From: Liolophura sinensis
Lineage: Eukaryota; Mollusca; Polyplacophora; Chitonida; Chitonidae
NCBI RefSeq assembly: GCF_032854445.1
Contig: NW_027018341.1
Span: 1-38,651, forward strand
Direction: 5' to 3'
DNA length: 38,651 nucleotides
Part shown: positions 21,392 through 35,115 of the stretch, piece by piece
Layout of the letters: each line of letters begins with the position of its first letter
Position numbering within the stretch: the stretch's first letter is position 1
Made by a program: the position numbers and the translations under genes
The notes under the pieces: model-generated
What the model saw: only the letters and a program-made list of their open reading frames with translations
What the model was told of the DNA's origin: nothing
Databases searched by the model: none

Positions 21392-23038
21392 TTGTGACGA
21401 GAAATCGAATGGTGCAATCCGCGTTGCTCTCCGACCAATACTTTTGGCTGTAGCGACAATTAATTGTTCATTGATGTCATAATCACGTGCGTAGCAACGG
21501 CTCTTACTCCATGGAAACCAGGGAAATTTGCAATTTTTCAACAGCTGCCGATGCCTGGCTCAATTCCGCATCTTTTGGCACCTTACTGAAGTGGGTTAGT
21601 GTTCAGTTGTACTTTTCACAGCAGACTGTATCAAGTATCTTGTGTTTTTCACGTACAATTGGTGTGGTTTTTCTACACGTAGATAAAGACATTGAGATTG
21701 TCTTGCACTTAGAAGTAAGGCAATTGCTGGGTGAGTTAAATGGGCTTAGCCCAAAGATTTGACGTCTTCTGGGCTACCGAAGGGCACATAACTTATAGTC
21801 AAAAGTTGAATATAGTAATGACCAGTCGAGATTGTACAGAGTACAGTGTAGCCGATTTCAATTAACAAAAAGACCAGGTAAAAATGCAAAAGTGGAAAAA
21901 CTGTTCCAGTGCTACTAGTAAGAGCCTAATCCGATGTATTTTGTGACGAGAAATCGAATGGTGCAATCCGCGTTGCTCTCCGACCAATACTTTTGGCTGT
22001 AGCGACAATTGAATGATCATTTATGTCATAATCACGTGCCCAGCAACGGCTCTTACTCCATGGAAACCAGGGATATTTGCAATTTTTTAACAGCTGCCGA
22101 TGCCTGGCTCAATTCCGCATCTTTTGGCACCTTATTCATGTGGGTCTGTGGTCAGTTGTACTTTTTAAAGCAGCCTGTATCAAGTACCTTGTGTTTTTCA
22201 CGTACAAATGGTCTGGTTTTCCTTCACGTAGATAAAGACATTGAGATTGTCTTGGACTTAGAAGTAAGACAATTGCTGGGTGAGTTAAATGGGCTTGGCC
22301 CAAAGATTTCAGGTCTTCTGGGCTACCGAAGGGCACATAACTTATAGTCAAAAGTTGAATATAGTAATGACCAGTCGCGATTGTACAGAGTACAGTTTAG
22401 CCGATTTCAATTAACAAAAAGACCGGGCAAAAATGCAAAAGTGGAAAAACTGTTCCAGTGCTACTAGTAAGAGCCTAATCCGACGTATTTTGTGACGAGA
22501 AATCGAATGGTGCAATCCGCGTTGCTCTCCGACCAATACTTTTGGCTGTAGCGACAATTGAATGATCATTTATGTCATAATCACGTGCCCAGCAACGGCT
22601 CTTACTCCATGGAAACCAGGGAAATTTGCAATTTTTCAACAGCTGCCGATGCCTGGCTCAATTCCGCATCTTTTGGCACCTTACTGAAGTGGGTTAGTGT
22701 TCAGTTGTACTTTTTACAGCAGACTCTTTCAAGTACCTTGTGTTTTTCACGTACAAATGGTCTGGTTTTTCTACACGTAGATAAAGACATTGAGATTGTC
22801 TTGCACTTAGAAGTAAGGCAATTGCTGGGTGAGTTAAATGGGCTTAGCCCAAAGATTTCAGGTCTTCTGGGCTACCGAAGGGCACATAACTTATAGTCAA
22901 AAGTTGAATATAGTAATGACCAGTCGCGATTGTACAGAGTACAGTGTAGCCGATTTCAATTAACAAAAAGACAAGGCAAAAATGCAAAAGTGGAAAAACT
23001 GTTCCAGTGCTACTAGTAACAGCCTAATCCGACGTATT
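21392..23038 (+). repeat. Units 40-42: B-variant, C, B
   Basis: Unit starts are 21392, 21941 and 22490. Unit 40 has the private CAATTAATTGTTCATTG and CACGTGCGTAGCAACGG, and a private CAGTCGAGATTG. Unit 41 is class C with TTTTTAAAGCAGCC and GGTTTTCCTTCACG. Unit 42 is class B with CAGACTCTTTCAAG. None of the three has the TATAAA element. Confidence 0.82.
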
Positions 23039-24685
23039 TTGTGACGAGAAATCGAATGGTGCAAACCGCGTTGCTCTCCGACCAATACTTTTGGCTGTAG
23101 CGACAGATCAATGATCATTGATGTCATAATCACGTGCGTAACAACGGCTCTTACTCCATGGAAACCAGGGATATTTGCAATTTTTTAACAGCTGCCGATG
23201 CCTGGCCCAATTCCACATCTTTTGGCACCTTATAAATGTGGGTCAGTGTTTAGTTGTACTTTTTACAGCAGACTGTATCAAGTACCTTGTGTTTTTTATG
23301 TACAAATGGTGTGGTTTTTCTACACGTAGATAAAGACATTGAGATTGTCTTGGACTTAGAAGTAAGACAATTGCTGGGTGAGTTAAATGGGCTTAGCCCA
23401 AAGATTTGACGTCTTCTGGGCTACCGAAGGGCACATAACTTATAGTCAAAAGTTGAATATAGTAATGACCAGTCGCGATTGTACAGAGTACAGTGTAGCC
23501 GATTTCAATTAACAAAAAGACCAGGTAAAAATGCAAAAGTGGAAAAACTGTTCCAGTGCTGCTGGTAAGAGGCTAATCCGACGTATTTTGTGACGAGAAA
23601 TCGAATGGTGCAAACCGCATTGCTCTCCGACCAATGCTTTTGGCTGTAGCGACAATTGAATGATCATTGATGTCATAATCACGTGCCCAGCAACGGCTCT
23701 TACTCCATGGAAACCAGGGAAATTTGCAATTTTTCAACAGCTACCGATGCCTGGCTCAATTCCGCATCTTTTGGCACCTTATAAATGTGGGTCAGTGTTT
23801 AGTTGTACTTTTTACAGCAGACTGTATCAAGTACCTTGTGTTTTTTATGTACACATGGTGTGGTTTTTCTACACGTAGATAAAGACATTAAGATTGTTTT
23901 GGACTTAGAAGTAAGGCAATTGCTGGGTGAGTTAAATGGGCTTAGCCCAAAGATTTGACGTCTTCTGGGCTACCGAAGGGCACATAACTTATAGTCAAAA
24001 GTTGAATATAGTAATGATCAGTCGCGATTGTACAGAGTACAGTGTAGCCGATTTCAATTAACAAAAAGACCAGGTAAAAATGCAAAAGTGGAAAAACTGT
24101 TCCAGTGCTGCTGGTAAGAGGCTAATCCGACGTATTTTGTGACGAGAAATCGAATGGTGCAAACCGCGTTGCTCTCCGACCAATACTTTTGGCTGTAGCG
24201 ACAATTGATTGATCATTGATGTCATAATCACGTGCCCAGCAACGGCTCTTACTCCATGGAAACCAGGGATATTTGCAATTTTTTAACAGCTGCCGATGCC
24301 TGGCCCAATTTCACATCTTTTGGCACCTTATAAATGTGGGTCAGTGTTTAGTTGTACTTTTTACAGCAGACTGTATCAAGTACCTTGTGTTTTTTATGTA
24401 CAAATGGTGTGGTTTTTCTACACGTAGATAAAGACATTGAGATTGTCTTGGACTTAGAAGTAAGACAATTGCTGGGTGAGTTAAATGGGCTTAGCCGAAA
24501 GATTTGACGTCTTCTGGGCTACCGAAGGGCACATAACTTATAGTCAAAAGTTGAATATAGTAATGACCAGTCGCAATTGTACAGAGTACAGTGTAGCCGA
24601 TTTCAATTAACAAAAAGACCAGGTAAAAATGCAAAAGTGGAAAAACTGTTCCAGTGCTGCTGGTAAGAGGCTAATCCGACGTATT
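23039..24685 (+). repeat. Units 43-45: A, D, A-variant
   Basis: Unit starts are 23039, 23588 and 24137. Unit 43 is class A but carries the B' form CACGTGCGTAACAACGG, so that short block has moved between classes. Unit 44 has CATTAAGATTGTTTTGG, also in unit 69. Unit 45 has ATTGATTGATCATTGATG in the first variable segment, with class A features after it. Confidence 0.82.
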
Positions 24686-27600
24686 TTGTGACGAGAAATC
24701 GAATGGTGCAAACCGCGTTGCTCTCCGACCAATACTTTTGGCTGTAGTGACAATTGAATGATCATTTATGTCATAATCACGTGCCCAGCAACGGCTCTTA
24801 CTCCATGGAAACCAGGGAAATTTGCAATTTTTCAACAGCTGCCGATGCCTGGCTCAATTCCGCATCTTTTGGCACCTTACTGAAGTGGGTTAGTGTTCAG
24901 TTGTACTTTTTACAGCAGACTGTATCAAGTACCTTGTGTTTTTTATGAACAAATGGTCTGGCTTTTCTACACGTAGATAAAGACATTGACATCGTCTTGG
25001 ACTTAGAAGTAAGACAATTGCTGGGTGAGTTAAATGGGCTTGGCCCAAAGATTTCAGGTCTTCTGGGCTACCGAAGGGCACATAACTTATAGTCAAAAGT
25101 TGAATATAGTAATGACCAGTCGCGATTGTACAGAGTACAGTGTAGCCGATTTCAATTAACAAAAAGACCAGGCAAAAATGCAAAAGTGGAAAAACTGTTC
25201 CAGTGCTGCTGGTAAGAGGCTAATCCGACGTATTTTGTGACGACAAATCGAATGGTGCAAACCGCGTTGCTCTCCGACCAATACTTTTGCCTGTAGTGAC
25301 AATTGAATGATCATTTATGTCATAATCACGTGCCCAGCAACGGCTCTTACTCCATGGAAACCAGGGAAATTTGCAATTTTTCAACAGCTGCCGATGCCTG
25401 GCTCAATTCCGCATCTTTTGGCACCTTATTGATGTGGGTCTGTGGTCAGTTGTACTTTTTACAGCAGACTGTATCAAGTACCTTGTGTTTTTCACGTACA
25501 AATGGTGTGGTTTTTCTACACGTAGATAAAGACATTGAGATTGTCTTGCACTTAGAAGTAAGGCAATTGCTGGGTGAGTTAAATGGGCTTAGCCCAAAGA
25601 TTTCAGGTCTTCTGGGCTACCGAAGGGCACATAACTTATAGTCAAAAGTTGAATATAGTAATGACCAGTCGCGATTGTACAGAGTACAGTGTAGCCCATT
25701 TCAATTAACAAAAAGACCAGGCAAAAATGCAAAAGTGGAAAAACTGTTCCAGTGCTACTAGTAAGAGGCTAATCCGACGTATTTTGTGACGAGAAATCGA
25801 ATGGTGCAATCCGCGTTGCTCTCCGAGCAATACTTTAGGCTGTAGCGACAGATCAATGATCATTGATGTCATAATCACGTGCCCAGCAACGGCTCTTACT
25901 CCATGGAAACCAGGGATATTTGCAATTTTTTAACAGCTGCCGATGCCTGGCCCAATTCCACATCTTTTGGCACCTTATAAATGTGGGTCAGTGTTTAGTT
26001 GTACTTTTTACAGCAGACTGTATCAAGTACCTTGTGTTTTTTATGTACAAATGGTGTGGTTTTTCTACACGTAGATAAAGACATTGAGATTGTCTTGGAC
26101 TTAGAAGTAAGACAATTGCTGGGTGAGTTAAATGGGCTTAGCCCAAAGATTTCAGGTCTTCTGGGCTACCGAAGGGCACATAACTTATAGTCAAAAGTTG
26201 AATATAGTAATGACCAGTCGCGATTGTACAGAGTACAGTGTAGCCGATTTCAATTAACAAAAAGACCAGGTAAAAATGCAAAAGTGGAAAAACTGTTCCA
26301 GTGCTGCTGGTAAGAGGCTATTCCGACGTATTTTGTGACGAGAAATCGAATGGTGCAAACCGCCTTGCTCTCCGACCAATACTTTTGGCTGTAGTGACAA
26401 TTGAATGATCATTTATGTCATAATCACGTGCCCAGCAACGGCTCTTACTCCATGGAAACCAGGGAAATTTGCAATTTTTCAACAGCTGCCGATGCCTGGC
26501 TCAATTCCACATCTTTTGGCACCTTATAAATGTGGGTCAGTGTTTAGTTGTACTTTTCACAGCAGACTGTATCAAGTACCTTGTGTTTTTTTATGTACAA
26601 ATGGTGTGGTTTTTCTACACGTAGATAAAGACATTGAGATTGTCTTGGACTTAGAAGTAAGACAATTGCTGGGTGAGTTAAATGGGCTTAGCCGAAAGAT
26701 TTGACGTCTCCTGGGCTACCGAAGGGCACATAACTAATAGTCAAAAGTTGAATATAGTAATGACCAGTCGCGATTGTACAGAGTACAGTGTAGCCGATTT
26801 CAATTAACAAAAAGACCAGGCAAAAATGCAAAAGTGGAAAAACTGTTCCAGTGCTACTAGTAAGAGGCTAATCCGACGTATTTTGTGACGAGAAATCGAA
26901 TGCAGCAGTCCGCATTGCTCTCCGACCAATACTTTTGGCTGTAGCGACAATTGAATGATCATTTATGTCATAATCACGTGCGTAACAACGGCTCTTACTC
27001 CATGGAAACCAGGGAAATTTGCAATTTTTCAACAGCTGCCGATGCCTGGCTCAATTCCGCATCTTTTGGCACCTTACTGAAGTGGGTTAGTGTTCAGTTG
27101 TACTTTTTACAGCAGACTGTATCAAGTACCTTGTGTTTTTTATGAACAAATGGTGTGGTTTTTCTACACGTAGATAAAGACATTGACATCGTCTTGGACT
27201 TAGAAGTAAGACAATTGCTGGGTGAGTTAAATGGGCTTGGCCCAAAGATTTCAGGTCTTCTGGGCTACCGAAGGGCACATAACTTATAGTCAAAAGTTGA
27301 ATATAGTAATGACCAGTCGCGATCGTACAGAGTACAGTGTAGCCGATTTCAATTAACAAAAAGACCAGGCAAAAATGCAAAAGTGGAAAAACTGTTCCAG
27401 TGCTGCTGGTAAGAGGCTAATCCGACGTATTTTGTGACGACAAATCGAATGGTGCAAACCGCATTGCTCTCCGACCAATACTTTTGGCTGTAGTGACAAT
27501 TGAATGATCATTTATGTCATAATCACGTGCCCAGCAACGGCTCTTACTCCATGGAAACCAGGGAAATTTGCAATTTTTCAACAGCTGCCGATGCCTGGCT

Positions 27601-29078
27601 CAATTCCGCATCTTTTGGCACCTTACTGAAGTGGGTTAGTGTTCAGTTGTACTTTTTACAGCAGACTGTATCAAGTACCTTGTGTTTTTCACGTACAAAT
27701 GGTCTGGTTTTTCTACACGTAGATAAAGACATTGAGATTGTCTTGCACTTAGAAGTAAGGCAATTGCTGGGTGAGTTAAATGGGCTTAGCCCAAAGATTT
27801 CAGGTCTTCTGGGCTACCGAAGGGCACATAACTTATAGTCAAAAGTTGAATATAGTAATGACCAGTCGCGATTGTACAGAGTACAGTGTAGCCCATTTCA
27901 ATTAACAAAAAGACCAGGCAAAAATGCAAAAGTGGAAAAACTGTTCCAGTGCTACTAGTAAGAGGCTAATCCGACGTATTTTGTGACGAGAAATCGAATG
28001 GTGCAATCCGCGTTGCTCTCCGAGCAATACTTTAGGCTGTAGCGACAGATCAATGATCATTGATGTCATAATCACGTGCCCAGCAACGGCTCTTACTCCA
28101 TGGAAACCAGGGAAATTTGCAATTTTTCAACAGCTGCCGATGCCTGGCTCAATTCCACATCTTTTGGCACCTTATAAATGTGGGTCAGTGTTTAGTTGTA
28201 CTTTTCACAGCAGACTGTATCAAGTACCTTGTGTTTTTTATGTACAAATGGTGTGGTTTTTCTACACGTAGATAAAGACATTGAGATTGTCTTGGACTTA
28301 GAAGTAAGACAATTGCTGGGTGAGTTAAATGGGCTTAGCCCAAAGATTTGACGTCTTCTGGGCTACCGAAGGGCACATAACTAATAGTCAAAAGTTGAAT
28401 ATAGTAATGACCAGTCGCGATTGTACAGAGTACAGTGTAGCCGATTTCAATTAACAAAAAGACCAGGCAAAAATGCAAAAGTGGAAAAACTGTTCCAGTG
28501 CTACTAGTAAGAGGCTAATCCGACGTATTTTGTGACGAGAAATCGAATGGAGCAGTCCGCATTGCTCTCCGACCAATACTTTTGGCTGTAGCGACAATTG
28601 AATGATCATTTATGTCATAATCACGTGCGTAACAACGGCTCTTACTCCATGGAAACCAGGGAAATTTGCAATTTTTCAACAGCTGCCGATGCCTGGCTCA
28701 ATTCCGCATCTTTTGGCACCTTACTGAAGTGGGTTAGTGTTCAGTTGTACTTTTTACAGCAGACTGTATCAAGTACCTTGTGTTTTTCACGTACAAATGG
28801 TGTGGTTTTTCTACACGTAGATAAAGACATTGAGATTGTCTTGCACTTAGAAGTAAGGCAATTGCTGGGTGAGTTAAATGGGCTTAGCCCAAAGATTTCA
28901 GGTCTTCTGGGCTACCGAAGGGCACATAACTTATAGTCAAAAGTTGAATATAGTAATGACCAGTCGCGATTGTACAGAGTACAGTGTAGCCGATTTCAAT
29001 TAACAAAAAGACGAAGCAAAAATGCAAAAGTGGAAAAACTGTTCCAGTGCTACTAGTAAGAGGCTAATCCGACGTATT
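24686..29078 (+). repeat. Units 46-53: two diverged copies of one run, one with a fused unit
   Basis: Unit starts are 24686, 25235, 25784, 26333, 26883, 27432, 27981 and 28530. Units 46 and 50 share ATGAACAAATGG and GACATCGTCTTGG. Units 47 and 51 share GACGACAAATCG and GTAGCCCATTTC. Units 48 and 52 share CGAGCAATACTTTAGG. Units 49 and 52 share TAACTAATAG. Units 50 and 53 share GAGCAGTCCGC or GCAGCAGTCCGC and CGTGCGTAAC. Unit 52 is therefore the front of unit 48 joined to the back of unit 49, and the second copy is one unit shorter. Confidence 0.82.
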
Positions 29079-32000
29079 TTGTGACGAGAAATCGAATGGT
29101 GCAATCCGCGTTGCTCTCCGAGCAATACTTTTGGCTGTAGCGACAGATCAATGATCATTGATGTCATAATCACGTGCCCAGCAACGGCTCTTACTCCATG
29201 GAAACCAGGGATATTTGCAATTTTTTAACAGCTGCCGATGCCTGGCCCAATTTCACATCTTTTGGCACCTTATAAATGTGGGTCAGTGTTTAGTTGTACT
29301 TTTTACAGCAGACTGTATCAAGTACCTTGTGTTTTTTATGTACAAATGGTGTGGTTTTTCTACACGTAGATAAAGACATTGAGATTGTCTTGGACTTAGA
29401 AGTAAGACAATTGCTGGGTGAGTTAAATGGGCTTAGCCGAAAGATTTGACGTCTTCTGGGCTACCGAAGGGCACATGACTTATAGTCAAAAGTTGAATAT
29501 AGTAATGACCAGTCGCAATTGTACAGAGTACAGTGTAGCCGATTTCAATTAACAAAAAGACCAGGCAAAAATGCAAAAGTGGAAAAACTGTTCCAGTGCT
29601 GCTGGTAAGAGGCTAATCCGACGTATTTTGTGACGAGAAATCGAATGGTGCAAACCGCGTTGCTCTCCGACCAATACTTTTGGCTGTAGTGACAATTGAA
29701 TGATCATTTATGTCATAATCACGTGCCCAGCAACGGCTCTTACTCCATGGAAACCAGGGAAATTTGCAATTTTTCAACAGCTGCCGATGCCTGGCTCAAT
29801 TCCGCATCATTTGGCACCTTACTGAAGTGGGTTAGTGTTCAGTTGTACTTTTTACAGCAGACTGTATCAAGTACCTTGTGTTTTTTACGTACAAATGGTG
29901 TGGTTTTCCTACACGTAGATAAAGACATTGAGATTGTCTTGCACTTAGAAGTAAGACAATTGCTGGGTGAGTTAAATGGACTTAGCCCAAAGATTTCAGG
30001 TCTTCTGGGCTACCGAAGGGCACATAACTTATAGTCAAAAGTTGAATATAGTAATGACCAGTCGCGATTGTACAGAGTACAGTGTAGCCGATTTCAATTA
30101 ACAAAAAGACCAGGCAAAAATGCAAAAGTGGAAAAACTGTTCCAGTGCTACTAGTAAGAGCCTAATCCGACGTATTTTGTGACGAGAAATCGAATGGTGC
30201 AAACCGCGTTGCTCTCCGACCAATACTTTTGGCTGTAGCGACAGATCAATGATCATTGATGTCATAATCACGTGCCCAGCAACGGCTCTTACTCCATGGA
30301 AACCAGGGATATTTGCAATTTTTTAACAGCTGCCGATGCCTGGCCCAATTCCACATCTTTTGGCACCTTATAAATGTGGGTCAGTGTTTAGTTGTACTTT
30401 TTACAGCAGACTGTATCAAGTACCTTGTGTTTTTTATGTACAAATGGTGTGGTTTTTCTACACGTAGATAAAGACATTGAGATTGTCTTGCACTTAGAAG
30501 TAAGACAATTGCTGGGTGAGTTAAATGGGCTTAGCCGAAAGATTTGACGTCTTCTGGGCTACCGAAGGGCACATAACTTATAGTCAAAAGTTGAATATAG
30601 TAATGACCAGTCGCGATTGTACAGAGTACAGTGTAGCCGATTTCAATTAACAAAAAGACCAGGTAAAAATGCAAAAGTGGAAAAACTGTTCCAGTGCTGC
30701 TGGTAAGAGGCTAATCCGACGTATTTTGTGACGAGAAATCGAATGGTGCAAACCGCGTTGCTCTCCGACTAATACTTTTGGCTGTAGTGACAATTGAATG
30801 ATCATTTATGTCATAATCACGTGCCCAGCAACGGCTCTTACTCCATGGAAACCAGGGAAATTTGCAATTTTTCAACAGCTGCCGATGCCTGGCTCAATTC
30901 CGCATCTTTTGGCACCTTACTGAAGTGGGTTAGTGTTCAGTTGTACTTTTTACAGCAGACTGTATCAAGTACCTTGTGTTTTTCACGTACAAATGGTCTG
31001 GTTTTTCTACACGTAGATAAAGACATTGAGATTGTCTTGCACTTAGAAGTAAGGCAATTGCTGGGTGAGTTAAATGGGCTTAGCCCAAAGATTTCAGGTC
31101 TTCTGGGCTACCGAAGGGCACATAACTTATAGTCAAAAGTTGAATATAGTAATGACCAGTCGCGATTGTACAGAGTACAGTGTAGCCGATTTCAATTAAC
31201 AAAAAGACCAGGCAAAAATGCAAAAGTGGAAAAACTGTTCCAGTGCTACTAGTAAGAGCCTAATCCGACGTATTTTGTGACGAGAAATCGAATGGTGCAA
31301 ACCGCGTTGCTCTCCGACCAATACTTTTGGCTGTAGCGACAGATCAATTATCATTGATGTCATAATCACGTGCCCAGCAACGGCTCTTACTCCATGGAAA
31401 CCAGGGATATTTGCAATTTTTTAACAGCTGCCGATGCCTGGCCCAATTCCACATCTTTTGGCACCTTATAAATGTGGGTCAGTGTTTAGTTGTACTTTTT
31501 ACAGCAGACTGTATCAAGTACCTTGTGTTTTTTATGTACAAATGGTGTGGTTTTTCTACACGTAGATAAAGACATTGAGATTGTCTTGCACTTAGAAGTA
31601 AGACAATTGCTGGGTGAGTTAAATGGGCTTAGCCGAAAGATTTGACGTCTTCTGGGCTACCGAAGGGCACATAACTTATAGTCAAAAGTTGAATATAGTA
31701 ATGACCAGTCGCGATTGTACAGAGTACAGTGTAGCCGATTTCAATTAACAAAAAGACCAGGTAAAAATGCAAAAGTGGAAAAACTGTTCCAGTGCTGCTG
31801 GTAAGAGGCTAATCCGACGTATTTTGTGACGACAAATCGAATGGTGCAAACCGCATTGCTCTCCGACCAATACTTTTGGCTGTAGTGACAATTGAATGAT
31901 CATTTGTCATAATCACGTGCCCAGCAACGGCTCTTACTCCATGGAAACCAGGGAAATTTGCAATTTTTCAACAGCTGCCGATGCCTGGCTCAATTCCGCA

Positions 32001-32370
32001 TCTTTTGGCACCTTACTGAAGTGGGTTAGTGTTCAGTTGTACTTTTTACAGCAGACTGTATCAAGTACCTTGTGTTTTTCACGTACAAATGGTGTGGTTT
32101 TTCTACACGTAGATAAAGACATTGAGATTGTCTTGCACTTAGAAGTAAGGCAATTGCTGGGTGAGTTAAATGGGCTTAGCCCAAAGATTTCAGGTCTTCT
32201 GGGCTACCGAAGGGCACATAACTTATAGTCAAAAGTTGAATATAGTAATGACCAGTCGCGATTGTACAGAGTACAGTGTAGCCGATTTCAATTAACAAAA
32301 AGACCAGGCAAAAATGCAAAAGTGGAAAAACTGTTCCAGTGCTACTACTAGGAGCCTAATCCGACGTATT
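29079..32370 (+). repeat. Units 54-59: A-B dimer repeated three times
   Basis: Unit starts are 29079, 29628, 30177, 30726, 31275 and 31824. Class A and B alternate without exception, giving a 1098-bp higher-order period. The B units share TTACTGAAG, GCACTTAG and CAGGTC. Units 56 and 58 share GCACTTAG with GCCGAAAG. Unit 59 is 547 bp because CATTTATGTCAT has become CATTTGTCAT, as in unit 21. Confidence 0.86.
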
Positions 32371-34017
32371 TTGTGACGAGAAATCGAATGGTGCAAACCG
32401 CGTTGCTCTCCGACCAATACTTTAGGCTGTAGCGACAGATCAATGATCATTGATGTCATAATCACGTGCCCAGCAACGGCTCTTACTCCATGGAAACCAG
32501 GGATATTTGCAATTTTTTAACAGCTGCCGATGCCTGGCCCAATTCCACATCTTTTGGCACCTTATAAATGTGGGTCAGTGTTTAGTTGTACTTTTTACAG
32601 CAGACTGTATCAAGTACCTTGTGTTTTTTATGTACAAATGGTGTGGTTTTTCTACACGTAGATAAAGACATTGAGATTGTCTTGGACTTAGAAGTAAGAC
32701 AATTGCTGGGTGAGTTAAATGGGCTTAGCCCAAAGATTTGACGTCTTCTGGGCTACCAAAGGGCACATAACTTATAATCAAAAGTTGAATATAGTAATGA
32801 CCAGTCGCGATTGTACAGAGTACAGTGTAGCCGATTTCAATTAACAAAAAGACCAGGTAAAAATGCAAAAGTGGAAAAACTGTTCCAGTGCTGCTGGTAA
32901 GAGGCTAATCCGACGTATTTTGTGACGAGAAATCGAATGGTGCAAACCGCGTTGCTCTCCGACCAATACTTTTGGCTGTAGTGACAATTGAATGATAATT
33001 TATGTCATAATCACGTGCCCAGCAACGGCTCTTACTCCATGGAAACCAGGGAAATTTGCAATTTTTCAACAGCTGCCGATGCCTGGCTCAATTCCGCATC
33101 TTTTGGCACCTTATAAATGTGGGTAAGTGTTTAGTTGTACTTTTCACAGCAGACTGTATCAAGTACCTTGTGTTTTTTATGTACAAATGGTGTGGTTTTT
33201 CTACACGTAGATAAAGACATTGAGATTGTCTTGGACTTAGAAGTAAGACAATTGCTGGGTGAGTTAAATGGGCTTAGCCCAAAGATTTCAGGTCTTCTGG
33301 GCTACCGAAGGGCACATAACTTATAGTCAAAAGTTGAATATAGTAATGACCAGTCGCGATTGTACAGAGTACAGTGTAGCCGATTTCAATAAACAAAAAG
33401 ACCAGGTAAAAATGCAAAAGTGGAAAAACTGTTCCAGTGCTGCTGGTAAGAGGCTAATCCGACGTATTTTGTGACGATAAATCGAATGGTGCAAACCGCG
33501 TTGCTCTCCGACCAATACTTTTGGCTGTAGTGACAATTGATTGATCATTGATGTCATAATCACGTGCCCAGCAACGGCTCTTACTCCATGGAAACCAGGG
33601 ATATTTGCAATTTTTTAACAGCTGCCGATGCATGGCCCAATTCTGCATATTTTGGCACCTTAAAAATGTGGGTCAGTGTTCAGTTGTACTTTTTACAGCA
33701 GACTGTATCAAGTACCTTGTGTTTTTTATGTACAAATGATGTGGTTTTTCTACACGTAGATAAAGACATTGAGATTGTCTTGCACTTAGAAGTAAGACAA
33801 TTGCTGGGTGAGTTAAATGGGCTTAGCCGAAAGATTTGACGTCTTCTGGGCTACCGAAGGGCACATAACTTATAGTCAAAAGTTGAATATAGTAATGACC
33901 AGTCGCGATTGTACAGAGTACAGTGTAGCCGATTTCAATTAACAAAAAGACGAGGTAAAAATGCAAAAGTGGAAAAACTGTTCCAGTGCTACTAGTAAGA
34001 GCCTAATCCGATGTATT
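32371..34017 (+). repeat. Units 60-62: A, D, A-like mosaic
   Basis: Unit starts are 32371, 32920 and 33469. Unit 60 has CTACCAAAGG and TTATAATC as in unit 22. Unit 61 has GATAATTTATG and GGGTAAGTG as in unit 23. Unit 62 is a mosaic with several private changes (GCATGGCCC, TTCTGCATATTTTGG, TTAAAAATG, AAATGATGTGG) and loses the TATAAA element. Confidence 0.82.
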
Positions 34018-35115
34018 TTGTGACGAGAAATCGAATAGTGCAATCCGCGTTGCTCTCCGACCAATACTTTTGGCTGTAGCGACAATTGAATGATCATTTA
34101 TGTCATAATCACGTGCCCAGCAACGGCTCTTACTCCATGGAAACCAGGGATATTTGCAATTTTTTAACAGCTGCCGATGCCTGGCTCAATTCCGCATCTT
34201 TTGGCACCTTATTCATGTGGGTCTGTGGTCAGTTGTACTTTTTACAGCAGCCTGTATCAAGTACCTTGTGTTTTTCACGTACAAATGGTGTGGTTTTTCT
34301 ACACGTAGATAAAGACATTGAGATTGTCTTGGACTTAGAAGTAAGACAATTGCTGGGTGAGTTAAATGGGCTTAGCCCAAAGATTTCAGGTCTTCTGGGC
34401 TACCGAAGGGAACATAACTTATAGTCAAAAGTTGAATATAGTAATGACCAGTCGCGATTGTACAGAGTACAGTGTAGCCGATTTCAATAAACAAAAAGAC
34501 CAGGCAAAAATGCAAAAGTGGAAAAACTGTTCCAGTGCTACTAGTAACAGCCTAATCCGACGTATTTTGTGACGAGAAATCGAATGGTGCAAACCGCGTT
34601 GCTCTCCGACCAATACTTTTGGCTGTAGCGACAGATCAATGATCATTGATGTCATAATCACGTGCCCAGCAACGGCTCTTACTCCATGGAAACCAGGGAT
34701 ATTTGCAATTTTTTAACAGCTGCCGATGCCTGGCCAAATTCCACATCTTTTGGCACCTTATAAATGTGGGTCAGTGTTTAGTTGTACTTTTTACAGCAGA
34801 CTGTATCAAGTACCTTGTGTTTTTTATGTACAAATGGTGTGGTTTTTCTACACATAGATAAAGACATTGAGATTGTCTTGGACTTAGAAGTAAGACAATT
34901 GCTGGGTGAGTTAAATGGGCTTAGCCGAAAGATTTGACGTCTTCTGGGCTACCGAAGGGCACATAACTTATAGTCAAAAGTTGAATATAGTAATGACCAG
35001 TCGCGATTGTACAGAGTACAGTGTAGCCGATTTCAATTAACAAAAAGACCAGGTAAAAATGCAAAAGTGGAAAAACTGTTCCAGTGCTCCTGGTAAGAGG
35101 ATAATCCGACGTATT
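34018..35115 (+). repeat. Units 63-64: C, A
   Basis: Unit 63 (34018-34566) is class C with CAATAAACAAAA and begins GAATAGTGCAATCC like unit 13. Unit 64 (34567-35115) is class A with GCCAAATTCC and ACACATAGAT like units 14 and 16, but with TTTTGGCTG and GCCGAAAG. The pair is a far copy of the C-A dimer at 6577-7674. Confidence 0.84.
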
